Assembly: GCA_035506575.1 (NCBI GenBank)
Contig: DATJPD010000184.1
Span: 62,001 to 126,000 of the forward strand
Reading direction: 5' to 3'
DNA: 64,000 nt
Source: DATJPD01 sp035506575
GTDB taxonomy: Bacteria > Pseudomonadota > Alphaproteobacteria > CACIAM-22H2
Below, piece by piece: positions 52,803 to 61,745 of the stretch; positions within the stretch are counted from its first letter, which is position 1, and every line of letters starts with the position of its first letter. Below the pieces are notes generated by a model that worked only from the letters and a program-made list of their open reading frames with translations, was not told the DNA's origin and ran no database searches. Both the position numbers and the translations under genes were made by a program.

Positions 52803-52823
52803 TTATCCACAGCCTTATCCACG
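52803..52823 (+). promoter_or_regulatory. two DnaA boxes
   Basis: TTATCCACA (52803-52811) is the consensus DnaA site, and TTATCCACG (52815-52823) follows 12 bases later with one mismatch. They lie 84 bases before the receiver gene at 52907 and probably regulate it. Confidence 0.65.
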
Positions 52824-52906
52824 CTGTCATGGATGTTAATTTGACCGGGCCGCAGTGCCCTCTTACCGTCGGCCGCGCTGTCGGGGCAGCCCAAAGGAAT
52901 GTCGGC

Positions 52907-53311
52907 ATGCCCACACCGGATCTCACAGGAACGCGCGTGCTGCTGATCGAGGACGAGATGCTCGTCGCGATGCTGCTCGAGGAGTCGCTCGCGGAGCTCG
53001 GTTGCACCGTGGTGGGCCCCGTCGCGCGCCTCGAGGCGGCCCGCGAGGCGATCGAACACGAGCGCTTCGACTGCGCGCTCCTCGACATCGATCTGCACGG
53101 CCGTCCCGCCTATCCGCTGGCCGACCTGCTCGATGCGCGCGGCGTGCCCTTTGGCTTCGTCACCGGCTATGACACGGGGCGGCTCGGCCCCGGCGTGGGG
53201 CGGCATCCGGTCCTGCCCAAGCCGTTCAACGTCCACCAACTGCACAGCCTGCTCGCAGGGCTGGCGCGCGTCCGCGCCCGCCCGCGCGGCGCCCGGAGCC
53301 GCAAAACCTAG
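52907..53311 (+). CDS. stand-alone response-regulator receiver protein
   Basis: 134 residues, receiver only. Acidic pair in LIEDEMLVAML, phospho-acceptor Asp in CALLDIDLHG, Thr in GFVTGYD and Lys in VLPKPFN. A basic tail (RVRARPRGARSRK) may bind nucleic acid or only add charge. It is close to the receiver at 58670. ATG 52907 follows AAGGAA by 7 bases; a longer frame upstream runs through the DnaA boxes and is unlikely. Confidence 0.9.
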   Translation: MPTPDLTGTRVLLIEDEMLVAMLLEESLAELGCTVVGPVARLEAAREAIEHERFDCALLDIDLHGRPAYPLADLLDARGVPFGFVTGYDTGRLGPGVGRHPVLPKPFNVHQLHSLLAGLARVRARPRGARSRKT

Positions 53312-53333
53312 CGAGCGCAGGGCTCTGCGCGCG

Positions 53334-53771
53334 TCAGAACCACGCCCGGATGCGGTTCCACATGTCGCGCAATGTCACCCGGTCGGCGATCGAGCGCGTG
53401 CGTTTGGCGACACCCTCCGGGGTCATGCTCATCCCGCCGTGATAGTGGCAGTCGCACACGAGGTAGTGCGCCTCGTGGTCCGACAATTCGAAGAAGCGCA
53501 CGGCTTCGCCCAGCGTGTCGCCGGAGAGGCCTTCTTCGCGCAGCACCGGGTCGCGATACGCGATGGTGAGCGGGGAGTCGTCGCGGCGCGCCAGCATGCG
53601 CTCCTGCCGCGGCAGGAACTCGATCCGCATCAGCGGCTTGACCGGCTGCGCCGGCTGGCTCTCCAGCACCGCTGCCCAGCGCAGCAGACGTTCGCGGCGC
53701 GACATGCGCCTCGCGTGAAGCCGCGTCACCGTGGCGACGCCTTCGATCTCGCGTATCGTCCTGTACTCCAT
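53334..53771 (-). CDS. hypothetical protein with a CxCHYH motif
   Basis: 145 residues. MEYRTIREIEGVATVTRLHARRMSRRERLLRWAAVLE is followed by RIEFLPRQERM and, near residue 112, a LVCDCHYHGGMSMTPEGVA motif whose Cys and His could bind metal. The family is not recognised. GGAGGG lies 4 bases before ATG 53771; a longer frame exists. It converges on the receiver gene. Confidence 0.65.
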   Translation of the reverse strand: MEYRTIREIEGVATVTRLHARRMSRRERLLRWAAVLESQPAQPVKPLMRIEFLPRQERMLARRDDSPLTIAYRDPVLREEGLSGDTLGEAVRFFELSDHEAHYLVCDCHYHGGMSMTPEGVAKRTRSIADRVTLRDMWNRIRAWF

Positions 53772-54200
53772 GAGGCCCTCCGTGGGTGACATCGGCCCGC
53801 GGCCAGTCGGCCCGGCTCGGCGTGGCGCTGCACGATTGTTGGTCTTGTGGCGACAGGCGGCGACAGGCGCGGGACGATCGTGTGCTTAACGTGGGCGCTC
53901 CGCCACGGTTCCGCCCGATCGAGGTTTTCCTCAGGTTTTTCGTGCGCTCGCAGCCGGCCGCTCAAAGGCGCGGGTGCGTCTGGCTATCGCCGCGAGCGCT
54001 CCGGCGGCGCGGCGGGAAAAAATGCGGCCCAAGAAGGCGACAAATACCCCACGCGAGTACCACCCGACGATTTGCCACTTGCAATTGCATGCCGCAAAGG
54101 GTCGAATCGCCGAATGCTAAGCGAAACATCTGAAATCTATTGATGATTTCGCTTTGGCCGCCGATACGACCCCTCTAGCGTCAGAATTTGGAGAAATCCG
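53772..54200. other. intergenic region between divergent genes
   Basis: 429 bases with no credible gene. It contains a short tandem duplication, GGCGACAGGC repeated near 53850-53870, and a more AT-rich stretch around 54055-54200 just before the HTH gene. No operator was recognised. Confidence 0.45.
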
Positions 54201-54530
54201 ATGGGATCCATGACCAGCATGTCGATGCTGAACCTGCAGAAGCGCCCTGTGGTGTCGCCGGCGCAGTGCCGTGGCGCCCGCGCGCTGCTGCGCTGGACCC
54301 AGGATCGGCTGGCGGAACGGGCCGCGGTGGCCCGCAAGACGGTCGCCGATTTCGAACTCGGGAACCGCTCGCTGCACCGCCGGACCCGGCTCGACATCAC
54401 GATCGCGCTCGAGGCCGCGGGGATCGAGTTCATCTGGGCAGCCGAAGGGGAGGGGGTCCGCTTCGCGCGCAAGGCCGAGGCGATCGTCGCGGCCGCACAG
54501 CCTCATGGCGGGAGTTACGCCGCACCCTGA
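54201..54530 (+). CDS. small HTH (XRE-like) DNA-binding protein, copy B
   Basis: 109 residues. From RPVVSPAQCR onward it matches the 51988 protein at most positions (shared AAVARKTVADFELGNRSLHR and RTRLDIT blocks), so the pair arose by duplication. The N-terminus has extra Met-rich residues (MGSMTSMSMLNLQ), leaving several possible starts; TTGGAG favours 54201. The HWE kinase gene follows after ~100 bases. Confidence 0.85.
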   Translation: MGSMTSMSMLNLQKRPVVSPAQCRGARALLRWTQDRLAERAAVARKTVADFELGNRSLHRRTRLDITIALEAAGIEFIWAAEGEGVRFARKAEAIVAAAQPHGGSYAAP

Positions 54531-54628
54531 CACCTGGATTTCGCCACTGTCTCATTGCCTCTTGGGCGCGCGCCACGCATGTGACAGGGTGCAAGTCTGC
54601 ACCATGGGGTGCGAGACGATGAGAGGCG

Positions 54629-57600
54629 ATGGCCGAACGGCGAGGGAAGCCCGGGAAGCGATCTGATCGGACGTCGGGGGCGGCACGCCGGCCCCGGGCG
54701 GCGGTCGTGCCCGCGGATGGCGCCGGTGGCGCCCGGCACAAGCTTCCCTTTCTGGTCGTCGGCATCGGCGCCTCGGCTGGCGGCCTCGAAGCGTTCGAAA
54801 AGTTCTTCACCCGGACGCCGGTGGACAGCGGTCTTGCCTTCGTGCTGGTGCCCCACCTCGATGCTACGCACAAGAGCTCGATGGTCGAGCTCGTGCAGCG
54901 CTTCACCGCGATGAAGGTCGCCGAGATCGTCGACGACACGCGGCCTGCGCCCAACCGCGTTCACGTCATTCCGCCCAACGCCACCCTGACGATGCGCCGT
55001 GGCCGCTTGCGGTTGACCACGCCGCGCGACGAGCCCGGCACGGTCGATCCGTTCTTCCGCTCCCTGGCCGAAGACCAGGGGGATAACGCGATCGCGGTGG
55101 TGCTCTCGGGCAGCGGCAGCGACGGCGCGATCGGTATTCGGGCGATCAAGGAGCACGGCGGGCTGGCCGTCGCCCAGGCGGCGGAGACCTCGCGCTTCGG
55201 CAGCATGCCGCACAGCGCCGTCGCCACGGGACTCGTCGACCTGGTGCTGCCGGTCGAGGAGATGCCCCAGCGCCTCATCGAATACGCCCGGCACCTCGAC
55301 GGGCATCGCCAAAAGCCTGAGGAGGGGTTCGGCGGCGACCACAGGCGCAGCCACCTGGCCCGGATCTACACGCTGCTCCGCCATCGCACCGGCCACGACT
55401 TCAGCCGCTACAAGGACAGCACCTTCATCCGCCGCGTCCAGCGCCGCATGCAGGTCGTGCGGCTCGCCTCGCCCGGCGCCTATATCGAGTTGCTGCGCAA
55501 CGAGCCGCGCGAAGTCGACCTTCTGTTCCGCGACCTTCTGATCGGCGTGACCCAGTTCTTCCGCGATCCGCAGGCCTTCAAGGCGCTCGTCTCGGAGGTG
55601 ATCCCGAAGCTCGTCGAGGGCAAGTCGGCCGACGACCAGATCCGCGTCTGGGTCCCCGGCTGCTCCACCGGCGAGGAAGCCTATTCACTGGCGATCGTGA
55701 TCCGCGAGGCCCTGGCCAAGCGCGAGGTCGTGCCCAAGGTCAGCATTTTCGCGACCGACATCGACGGCGAGGCGCTCGACGTGGCGCGTGCCGCGCGCTA
55801 CCCGGCCGCCATCGCCGCCGACCTGACCCCGGAGCGGCTGGAGAGGTTCTTCCTGCGCGAGGGCGACCATTATCGCGTCGTCAAGGACATCCGCGAGATG
55901 TGCCTCTTCTCCCAGCACAACATCATCAGCGACGCGCCGTTCTCGCGGCTCGATCTCATTTCCTGCCGAAATCTTCTCATCTACCTCGATGCCAGCCTGC
56001 AGAACCGCATCATTCCGCTGTTCCATTTCGCGCTGCGCAACGGCGGCTATCTGTTCCTGGGGCCCTCGGAGAACGTCACGCAGCACGCCAAGCTCTTCAC
56101 CCGCCTCGACGGCAGGCACCGACTGTTCAAGGCCAACCCGGTCCAAGCCCAGGTGTCCGAGCTCCCACTCGGGGCCGGCAGCCCCCGCGGATATGGCCCG
56201 CTTCACAAAAGCGTGCCCAACGTCTCCGGCGAGGAAACGGTCAGCCGGCGCGCGGCGCGGCTCATGGAGAGCTATGCGCCCGCCTATGTCGTGCTCGACG
56301 AGCAATACGACATCGTTCATTTCGCGGGTCGCACCGGCCGGTATCTGCAACCGTCGCCCGGTGCGGCCAGCCTGCACCTGTTCAACATCCTCGACGCCGA
56401 GCTGCGGCCGGAGGTGCGGGCGCTGCTGCATCGCGCCACGACCACCGCCCAGAAGGCGGTGCGCGAAAATGCCGTCCTGAGCATCGACGGCGGCCGCCAG
56501 TCGGTCAACCTCATCGCCGAACCGCTCCCCGCTGCCGGCGGCGCGGGACGCCACGTGGTCCTGGCATTCCAGGAGGCGGGCCCGGTCGTGCCTCCTCGGC
56601 CGCTCGGCGGGGACACGGGCGATGGAGCGAAGAAGGACGAGACGATCAGCCTTCTCGAAGGAGAGTTGGGCCACGCGCGCGAGCGGCTGCAGGCGACCAT
56701 CGAGGAGCTCGAGGCGTCGAACGAGGAGATGAAATCCTCGAACGAGGAGTTCCAGTCGGTCAACGAGGAGCTGCAGGCGTCCAACGAGGAGCTCGAGACC
56801 TCGAAAGAGGAGCTCCAGTCGGTCAACGAGGAGCTGGAGACGGTCAACGCCGAGCTGAACTCGAAGGTCGAGAGTCTCGAGCGCGCGACCGACGACCGCA
56901 AGAATCTGCTCGAGAGCACGCAGATCGCGACCATCTTCCTCGACCGCGAGCTGTGCGTGAAGAGCTTCACCCCGGCCGTCGCCGACATCTTCCACCTGAT
57001 CGACAGCGATTACGGGCGCCCGATCACGGACATCACCTTGAAGCTCGTATATGACCACCTGGAGCGCGACATCCGCAAGGTCCTGCGCACGCTCGAGCGC
57101 GTCGAGGAGGAGGTCGCGACCGCCGGGGGATCCACGACCTACCTGATGCGGATCCTGCCGTATCGCGCCACGGGCAACGTCATCGGCGGCGTGGTCATCA
57201 CCTTCATCGACATCACCGAGCGCAAGCGGTCGGAAGTAGCGCTGGCGCGGCTGGCCTCGATCGTCGAATCGTCGGTCGACGCCATCATCGCCATGAGTCC
57301 CGACGGACTCATCACCACCTGGAACGAAGGCGCTGCCCGCATGTACGGCTATACGCAGGAGGAAGCGATCGGCGGCCCGCTGTCCTTCGTCATGCCGGCG
57401 GACAAGCGCGACAAGCTGCAGGCGGTCCTCGACCGCGGCCGCCGGCTCCGCATCGCGACGCCGATCGAGCTCGAGCGCGTCACCAAGGACGGCCGCAAGC
57501 TGATCGTGGCGTCGACCGTCTCGCCGATCCGCGATCGCGGCGGCAAGCTCATCGCGGTCTCGGCGATCGAGCGGGACGTCACCCCGCAAAAACAGGCCGA

Positions 57601-58231
57601 AGAGCGCCAGCGCATGCTGCTGGCGGAGCTCAACCACCGCGTCAAGAACACGCTCGCCACCGTGCTGTCGCTGCTGCGCCAGTCGCTGCGCCACGCCGTC
57701 TCGATCAAGGAGTTCAGCCAGGCCTTCGACGGCCGCATCCGCGCCCTCGCCAAATCGCACGATCTGCTGGCCGCCAGCAGCTGGGCAGGGGCCGACCTCG
57801 AGGTCCTGGTCGTCACGGCGCTGGCGCCCTATCGCGAGCGCGGCGACCGCGTCATCGTCAGCGGCGACGCGGTGACCCTGAACGCGCCGGCAGCGCTCCT
57901 GCTCGGCATGATCCTGCACGAGCTCGCGACCAACGCCGCGAAGTACGGGGCTCTCTCGAACGAGCGCGGCCAGATCGAGGTGTCGTGGACGAAGAGCGCG
58001 CGCACGAAGCGGCTGGTCCTGACCTGGGCCGAGAGGAACGGCCCGCGCCCGGCCGAGCCCGGCAAGGACAAAGGCTTCGGGCTGACCCTGATCGAGCGCG
58101 GGCTTGCCCACGAGCTCAAGGGTGAAGCCAGTTTCGAGTTCCGGGAGGGAGGGATCCGCTGCTCGCTCGACATGCCGCTCGCCGAGATCGAGGCCGCGGG
58201 CAACACCATCGTTCGCCGTCGGCGCCCGTGA
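54629..58231 (+). CDS. CheB-CheR-PAS-HWE hybrid sensor histidine kinase
   Basis: 1200 residues, soluble. CheB-like esterase (about 40-225; Ser49 in GASAGG, His76, Asp164 in GSDGA), CheR-like methyltransferase (about 240-500; SAM site VPGCSTGEEAYSLAI), a long coiled coil with repeated SNEEx heptads (about 687-757), two PAS domains (about 765-990), and an HWE kinase with phospho-acceptor His1003 in LNHRVKNTLA, the N-box ELATNAAKYGAL and the family WAE in LTWAERNG. The family is linked to sensing and general stress signalling. Receivers at 52907 and 58670 flank it and are the natural partners. Confidence 0.93.
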   Translation: MAERRGKPGKRSDRTSGAARRPRAAVVPADGAGGARHKLPFLVVGIGASAGGLEAFEKFFTRTPVDSGLAFVLVPHLDATHKSSMVELVQRFTAMKVAEIVDDTRPAPNRVHVIPPNATLTMRRGRLRLTTPRDEPGTVDPFFRSLAEDQGDNAIAVVLSGSGSDGAIGIRAIKEHGGLAVAQAAETSRFGSMPHSAVATGLVDLVLPVEEMPQRLIEYARHLDGHRQKPEEGFGGDHRRSHLARIYTLLRHRTGHDFSRYKDSTFIRRVQRRMQVVRLASPGAYIELLRNEPREVDLLFRDLLIGVTQFFRDPQAFKALVSEVIPKLVEGKSADDQIRVWVPGCSTGEEAYSLAIVIREALAKREVVPKVSIFATDIDGEALDVARAARYPAAIAADLTPERLERFFLREGDHYRVVKDIREMCLFSQHNIISDAPFSRLDLISCRNLLIYLDASLQNRIIPLFHFALRNGGYLFLGPSENVTQHAKLFTRLDGRHRLFKANPVQAQVSELPLGAGSPRGYGPLHKSVPNVSGEETVSRRAARLMESYAPAYVVLDEQYDIVHFAGRTGRYLQPSPGAASLHLFNILDAELRPEVRALLHRATTTAQKAVRENAVLSIDGGRQSVNLIAEPLPAAGGAGRHVVLAFQEAGPVVPPRPLGGDTGDGAKKDETISLLEGELGHARERLQATIEELEASNEEMKSSNEEFQSVNEELQASNEELETSKEELQSVNEELETVNAELNSKVESLERATDDRKNLLESTQIATIFLDRELCVKSFTPAVADIFHLIDSDYGRPITDITLKLVYDHLERDIRKVLRTLERVEEEVATAGGSTTYLMRILPYRATGNVIGGVVITFIDITERKRSEVALARLASIVESSVDAIIAMSPDGLITTWNEGAARMYGYTQEEAIGGPLSFVMPADKRDKLQAVLDRGRRLRIATPIELERVTKDGRKLIVASTVSPIRDRGGKLIAVSAIERDVTPQKQAEERQRMLLAELNHRVKNTLATVLSLLRQSLRHAVSIKEFSQAFDGRIRALAKSHDLLAASSWAGADLEVLVVTALAPYRERGDRVIVSGDAVTLNAPAALLLGMILHELATNAAKYGALSNERGQIEVSWTKSARTKRLVLTWAERNGPRPAEPGKDKGFGLTLIERGLAHELKGEASFEFREGGIRCSLDMPLAEIEAAGNTIVRRRRP

Positions 58232-58354
58232 AACGCCGACGTCGGTCTCATCCTGCCCGCACTGCAACCGTCACGTATTTAGGATTGATAAATTCGCTTC
58301 GATCCGTATCATCGGCGCGGGCGGTAGGGCAACGTTGGCCATGTAGAGGCCGCA

Positions 58355-58531
58355 ATGGGTCAGAGCTCTCCGCCCGAAACCAATGCCGAGCGGTATCTGA
58401 AGCGCGCGCGTGCGCTGCGCGAGATGGCGAAGAACGCCAGCTCCGAGGAAGTGCAGCGCGAACTCGTCGTGGTCGCCCAGCAATACGAAAAGCTCGCCGA
58501 GGACGTCCGTCGCCTGGATCGCCGGCGCTGA
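58355..58531 (+). CDS. short helical protein, paralogue of the one at 52580
   Basis: 58 residues. NAERYLKRARALREMAKNAS and VVVAQQYEKLAEDVRRLDRRR form two helices like those of the 52580 protein. It lies between the HWE kinase and the 58670 receiver, mirroring the arrangement at 52580-53311. Its function is unknown. Confidence 0.65.
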   Translation: MGQSSPPETNAERYLKRARALREMAKNASSEEVQRELVVVAQQYEKLAEDVRRLDRRR

Positions 58532-58669
58532 GCGGCCGCGACCTTCGCACGCACCGCCGGACCGGGAACCAATCCCCGGACCCTGAGTTCCGGTTCTGTG
58601 GCGACCCCCCTGCATGTGGTAGCTTCTGATGCGCCGGCGGGATGACGCCGGCCGCCGGGGAGGCTCGCG

Positions 58670-59071
58670 ATGACAGTCGCGCCATCGTCACTGGCCGGGA
58701 AGCGCATCCTGCTCGTGGAAGACGAGGTGCTCGTCGCCATGATGATCGAGGAGATTCTCCTGGAGTTCGGGTGCGAGGTCGTCGGGCCGGTCTCGCGCAT
58801 CGACGCGGCGAGGGCGGCCATCGAGGATGACGGCTTCGACTGTGCGCTGCTCGACATCAACCTGCGTGGGCAGCCCGTGTACCCGGTGGCCGAGCTCCTG
58901 GCCGAGCACGAGGTGCCGTTCGGCTTCATCACCGGCTACGGCGCCGCCGGCGTCCCGGCAAAATTCGGCACGCATCCGGTCCTGCAAAAGCCGTTCGACA
59001 GCCAGGACGTCGCTGCCATGCTCGTGCGTCTGACACGCAAGCGGCGCAAAGCCGCTCCCTCCCCGCAGTAG
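58670..59071 (+). CDS. stand-alone response-regulator receiver protein
   Basis: 133 residues, receiver only. LVEDEVLVAMM, CALLDINLRG, FITGYG and LQKPFD carry the conserved acidic pair, Asp, Thr and Lys. It shares long stretches with the 52907 receiver (FDCALLDI, PFGF, HPVL-KPF). GGAGGC precedes the ATG at 58670. It sits just downstream of the HWE kinase and is probably its phosphate acceptor. Confidence 0.92.
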   Translation: MTVAPSSLAGKRILLVEDEVLVAMMIEEILLEFGCEVVGPVSRIDAARAAIEDDGFDCALLDINLRGQPVYPVAELLAEHEVPFGFITGYGAAGVPAKFGTHPVLQKPFDSQDVAAMLVRLTRKRRKAAPSPQ

Positions 59072-59097
59072 ACGCTGAGGCCGGCGGCGAGCCGCGC

Positions 59098-60294
59098 TCA
59101 AGGCTGGCGGGCGAGCCGGCCTGCGAACCACAGGGCGAAGAGCGGCAGCACCACGGCCCCGGCGATGAACACCACCGGTGCCCCGTGGGCATCGACGATC
59201 GGCGCGCTGAGGGCGGCACCGAGGCTCTGGCCGAGATAGAGGGCCGCTGAAAAGATGGCGACCGCCGTGCCGCGGGCGCCCGGCGTCATCTGCGTCGCGT
59301 TCGTCTGCAGCGTATTGTGCAGCAGGTAATAGCCGAGGCCCACCATGGCCGTCGCCAGCGGTGCGGCGGTCCAGGTCGGCGTCGTGGCCAGGATCACGAA
59401 GGCGGCGGACAGCATGATGCCGCCGCCGATCACCAGGCCGCGCGGCTTGAGCCAGGCCATGAGCTGCTTGACGCCCAGTGCGTAGAGCAGCCCGCCGACC
59501 CCGAACGCCGCCACCACCAGGCCGACCGCGGCGAAGCTCAAGCCGAAACGGGCGTGGAGATGCGCCCCCACGAAGGTGAACGGACCGAAGGTGAACATCG
59601 CCTCGACCAGCACCGCGCCGATCACGATCCGCGCCCAGGGATTGCCGAGCACCAGCTTGTAGTCGGCGACGAACCCTGACGTGCGGCCGTCGGCGCGCCG
59701 GCGCGGCCGCGTGAGCGGGTTCGTGGCGAGCTCGACGAACAGGCCGACTGCCGCGAGCGCGAACAGCCCGGCCAGCAGGAAAAACACCGAGCGCCAGCCC
59801 ATGAAATCGCCGAGCACGCCGCCCGCCGCCTGGCCGAACAGCAGGCCGGAGATCTGTCCGGAGAGATACCGCCCGAGCACCACCTGCCGCCGCTCGTAGG
59901 GCGTCACGTCGCCGATGAACGTCATGGACAGCGGGATGATCCAGGCCGCCGCGGCCCCCGAGGCCAGGCGGGCAAGCGCCAGCGCGCCCAGCGACTGCGC
60001 GAACCCACACGCTGCGACGGCGAGCGATCCCAACGCGCATGCGACCGCGACGCTGCGATAGGCGCCGAACCGGTCGCCGATCGGCCCGACCACGAGCTGC
60101 ATCGAGCCGTGCATGATGGCGTAGGTGGTGACCACGATCGAGGCGGCTCCCACGGTCGTGCCGAGATCGGCTGCGATCTGCGGCAGCAGCGTGTCGGACA
60201 CGCGCACCATCGACAGCGAGGCGAAGCTCGCAAGCGCGAGCAGCACGATCGCGCGGGTGGGCGTGCCGGAAGGTGGGGGCGGGGATTGGGACAA
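59098..60294 (-). CDS. major facilitator superfamily transporter
   Basis: 398 residues with 12 membrane segments. The MFS motif between helices 2 and 3 is VVGPIGDRFGAYRSV, and GRYLSGQISGLLFGQAAGGVLGDFMGWRSVFF is the helix 4-5 region of drug-efflux-type members. Substrate unknown. The only in-frame start near the signal is TTG 60294, with a weak ribosome site, so the true start may be slightly downstream. It is convergent with the receiver gene and divergent from serS. Confidence 0.85.
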   Translation of the reverse strand: MSQSPPPPSGTPTRAIVLLALASFASLSMVRVSDTLLPQIAADLGTTVGAASIVVTTYAIMHGSMQLVVGPIGDRFGAYRSVAVACALGSLAVAACGFAQSLGALALARLASGAAAAWIIPLSMTFIGDVTPYERRQVVLGRYLSGQISGLLFGQAAGGVLGDFMGWRSVFFLLAGLFALAAVGLFVELATNPLTRPRRRADGRTSGFVADYKLVLGNPWARIVIGAVLVEAMFTFGPFTFVGAHLHARFGLSFAAVGLVVAAFGVGGLLYALGVKQLMAWLKPRGLVIGGGIMLSAAFVILATTPTWTAAPLATAMVGLGYYLLHNTLQTNATQMTPGARGTAVAIFSAALYLGQSLGAALSAPIVDAHGAPVVFIAGAVVLPLFALWFAGRLARQP

Positions 60295-60331
60295 GAATAA
60301 TGGACGGGGAACGCGAGAGGTCGCGCCACCT

Positions 60332-60362
60332 TGTCATTGCGCGCGCAGCGACGCAATCCGGA
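60332..60362. repeat. partial copy of the palindromic element before serS
   Basis: TGTCATTGCGCGCGCAGCGA and the following CGCAATCCGG match the left arm of the 47164 element (conserved GTCATTGCG, then CAGCGA and GCAATC) with several substitutions. The right arm is not evident. It lies in the intergenic space between the MFS gene and serS. Confidence 0.6.
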
Positions 60363-60473
60363 ACATCTTCGGGCGCGTCGCGGCGGGTAAAGCCGTTTGC
60401 CGCCACACAACCTTTTGCCTCCTGCCGACATTTCCCCTAAAACTCCCGGGCTTCCTCTCCGAGTCGCCCGGGC

Positions 60474-61745
60474 ATGCACGACATCCGCTTCATCCGCGAC
60501 AATCCGCAGGCGTTCGACGCCGGCTTGAGCCGCCGCGGCCTGGAGCCGCTGTCGGCCGCGATCCTGGAGCTCGATGCCAGGCGGCGCACCGCGCAGACCC
60601 GGGCGCAGGAGATGCTGGCGCGCCGCAACCAGGCGTCCAAGGAGATCGGCCAGCGCAAGGCGAAGAAGGAGGACGCGGCCGACCTGATGGCCGAGGTGCA
60701 GCACCTCAAGGACCAGATCACGGCCACGGAGGCGGAGGAGAAGGACCTCGCCGCCGCCCTCGACAAGCGCCTCGCGGAGATTCCGAACCTGCCGGCGTCC
60801 GACGTGCCCGATGGCGCCGATGCGGCGGCCAATGTGGAGGTGCGACGCTGGGGCACGCCGCCCAAATTCGAGTTCGCGGCCAAGGACCACTCCGATCTCG
60901 GCGAGGCGCTCAAGCTCATGGACTCCGGGCGCGGCGCCAAGCTCTCCGGAGCGCGCTTCACCGTGCTGAGCGGCCAGCTCGCGCGCCTGCATCGCGCCCT
61001 CGGCCAGTTCATGCTCGACCTGCACACGCGCGAATTCGGCTACACCGAGATCGATCCGCCGCTCCTGGTCCGCGATCAGGCCATGTACGGCACGGGACAG
61101 CTGCCGAAATTCGCCGATGACCTCTTCCACACCACGACGGATTATTGGCTCATCCCCACCGCCGAGGTGTCGCTGACCAACCTGGTGGCCGAGGAGATCC
61201 TCGAGGAGTCGAGCCTGCCGCGCCGCTACACGGCACTGACCGCGTGCTTTCGCGCCGAGGCGGGAGCCGCGGGCAAAGATACGCGTGGCATGCTGCGCCA
61301 GCATCAGTTCTACAAGGTCGAGCTGGTATCGGTCGCACACCCGGACCAGTCGAACGCCGAGCACGAGCGCATGACCGGGTGCGCCGAGGAGGTGCTGAAG
61401 CGCCTCGAGCTGCCCTATCGCACGATGGTCCTTTGCACAGGCGACATGGGGTTCGGCGCACGGAAAACGTACGACATTGAAGTCTGGCTGCCGGGCCAGA
61501 ATACCTATCGCGAGATCTCGTCGTGCTCGAACTGCGGCGACTTCCAGGCGCGGCGCATGAACGCGCGCTTCCGCAAGGCGGGCGAGAAGGGAACCCAGTT
61601 CGTCCACACCTTGAACGGCTCGGGCCTCGCCGTCGGCCGCGCCTTGATCGCGGTGATCGAGAACTACCAGCAAGGGAACGGCAGCATTCGGGTTCCCGAG
61701 GCGTTGACACCCTACATGGGCGGCATCGACGTGATCGGCGCGTGA
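60474..61745 (+). CDS. serS: seryl-tRNA synthetase
   Basis: 423 residues. An N-terminal two-helix coiled coil (about 30-105) binds the tRNA long arm. The class II core has motif 2 in LTACFRAEAGAAGKDTRGMLRQHQFYKVEL and motif 3 in NGSGLAVGRALIAVIENYQQ. It charges tRNA-Ser and tRNA-Sec where present. Its stop overlaps the surE start as GTGA. Upstream there is a partial repeat element rather than tatC. Confidence 0.97.
   Translation: MHDIRFIRDNPQAFDAGLSRRGLEPLSAAILELDARRRTAQTRAQEMLARRNQASKEIGQRKAKKEDAADLMAEVQHLKDQITATEAEEKDLAAALDKRLAEIPNLPASDVPDGADAAANVEVRRWGTPPKFEFAAKDHSDLGEALKLMDSGRGAKLSGARFTVLSGQLARLHRALGQFMLDLHTREFGYTEIDPPLLVRDQAMYGTGQLPKFADDLFHTTTDYWLIPTAEVSLTNLVAEEILEESSLPRRYTALTACFRAEAGAAGKDTRGMLRQHQFYKVELVSVAHPDQSNAEHERMTGCAEEVLKRLELPYRTMVLCTGDMGFGARKTYDIEVWLPGQNTYREISSCSNCGDFQARRMNARFRKAGEKGTQFVHTLNGSGLAVGRALIAVIENYQQGNGSIRVPEALTPYMGGIDVIGA

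Noticed and set aside
52803..52823. Replication origin suggested by DnaA boxes
   Set aside because: Only two boxes, no AT-rich unwinding element, and no dnaA, gidA, parA or hemE neighbours.
55685..58267. An 860-codon open frame on the minus strand over the HWE kinase
   Set aside because: Shadow of the kinase. The repeated Leu-rich blocks come from the antisense of the coiled-coil heptads.
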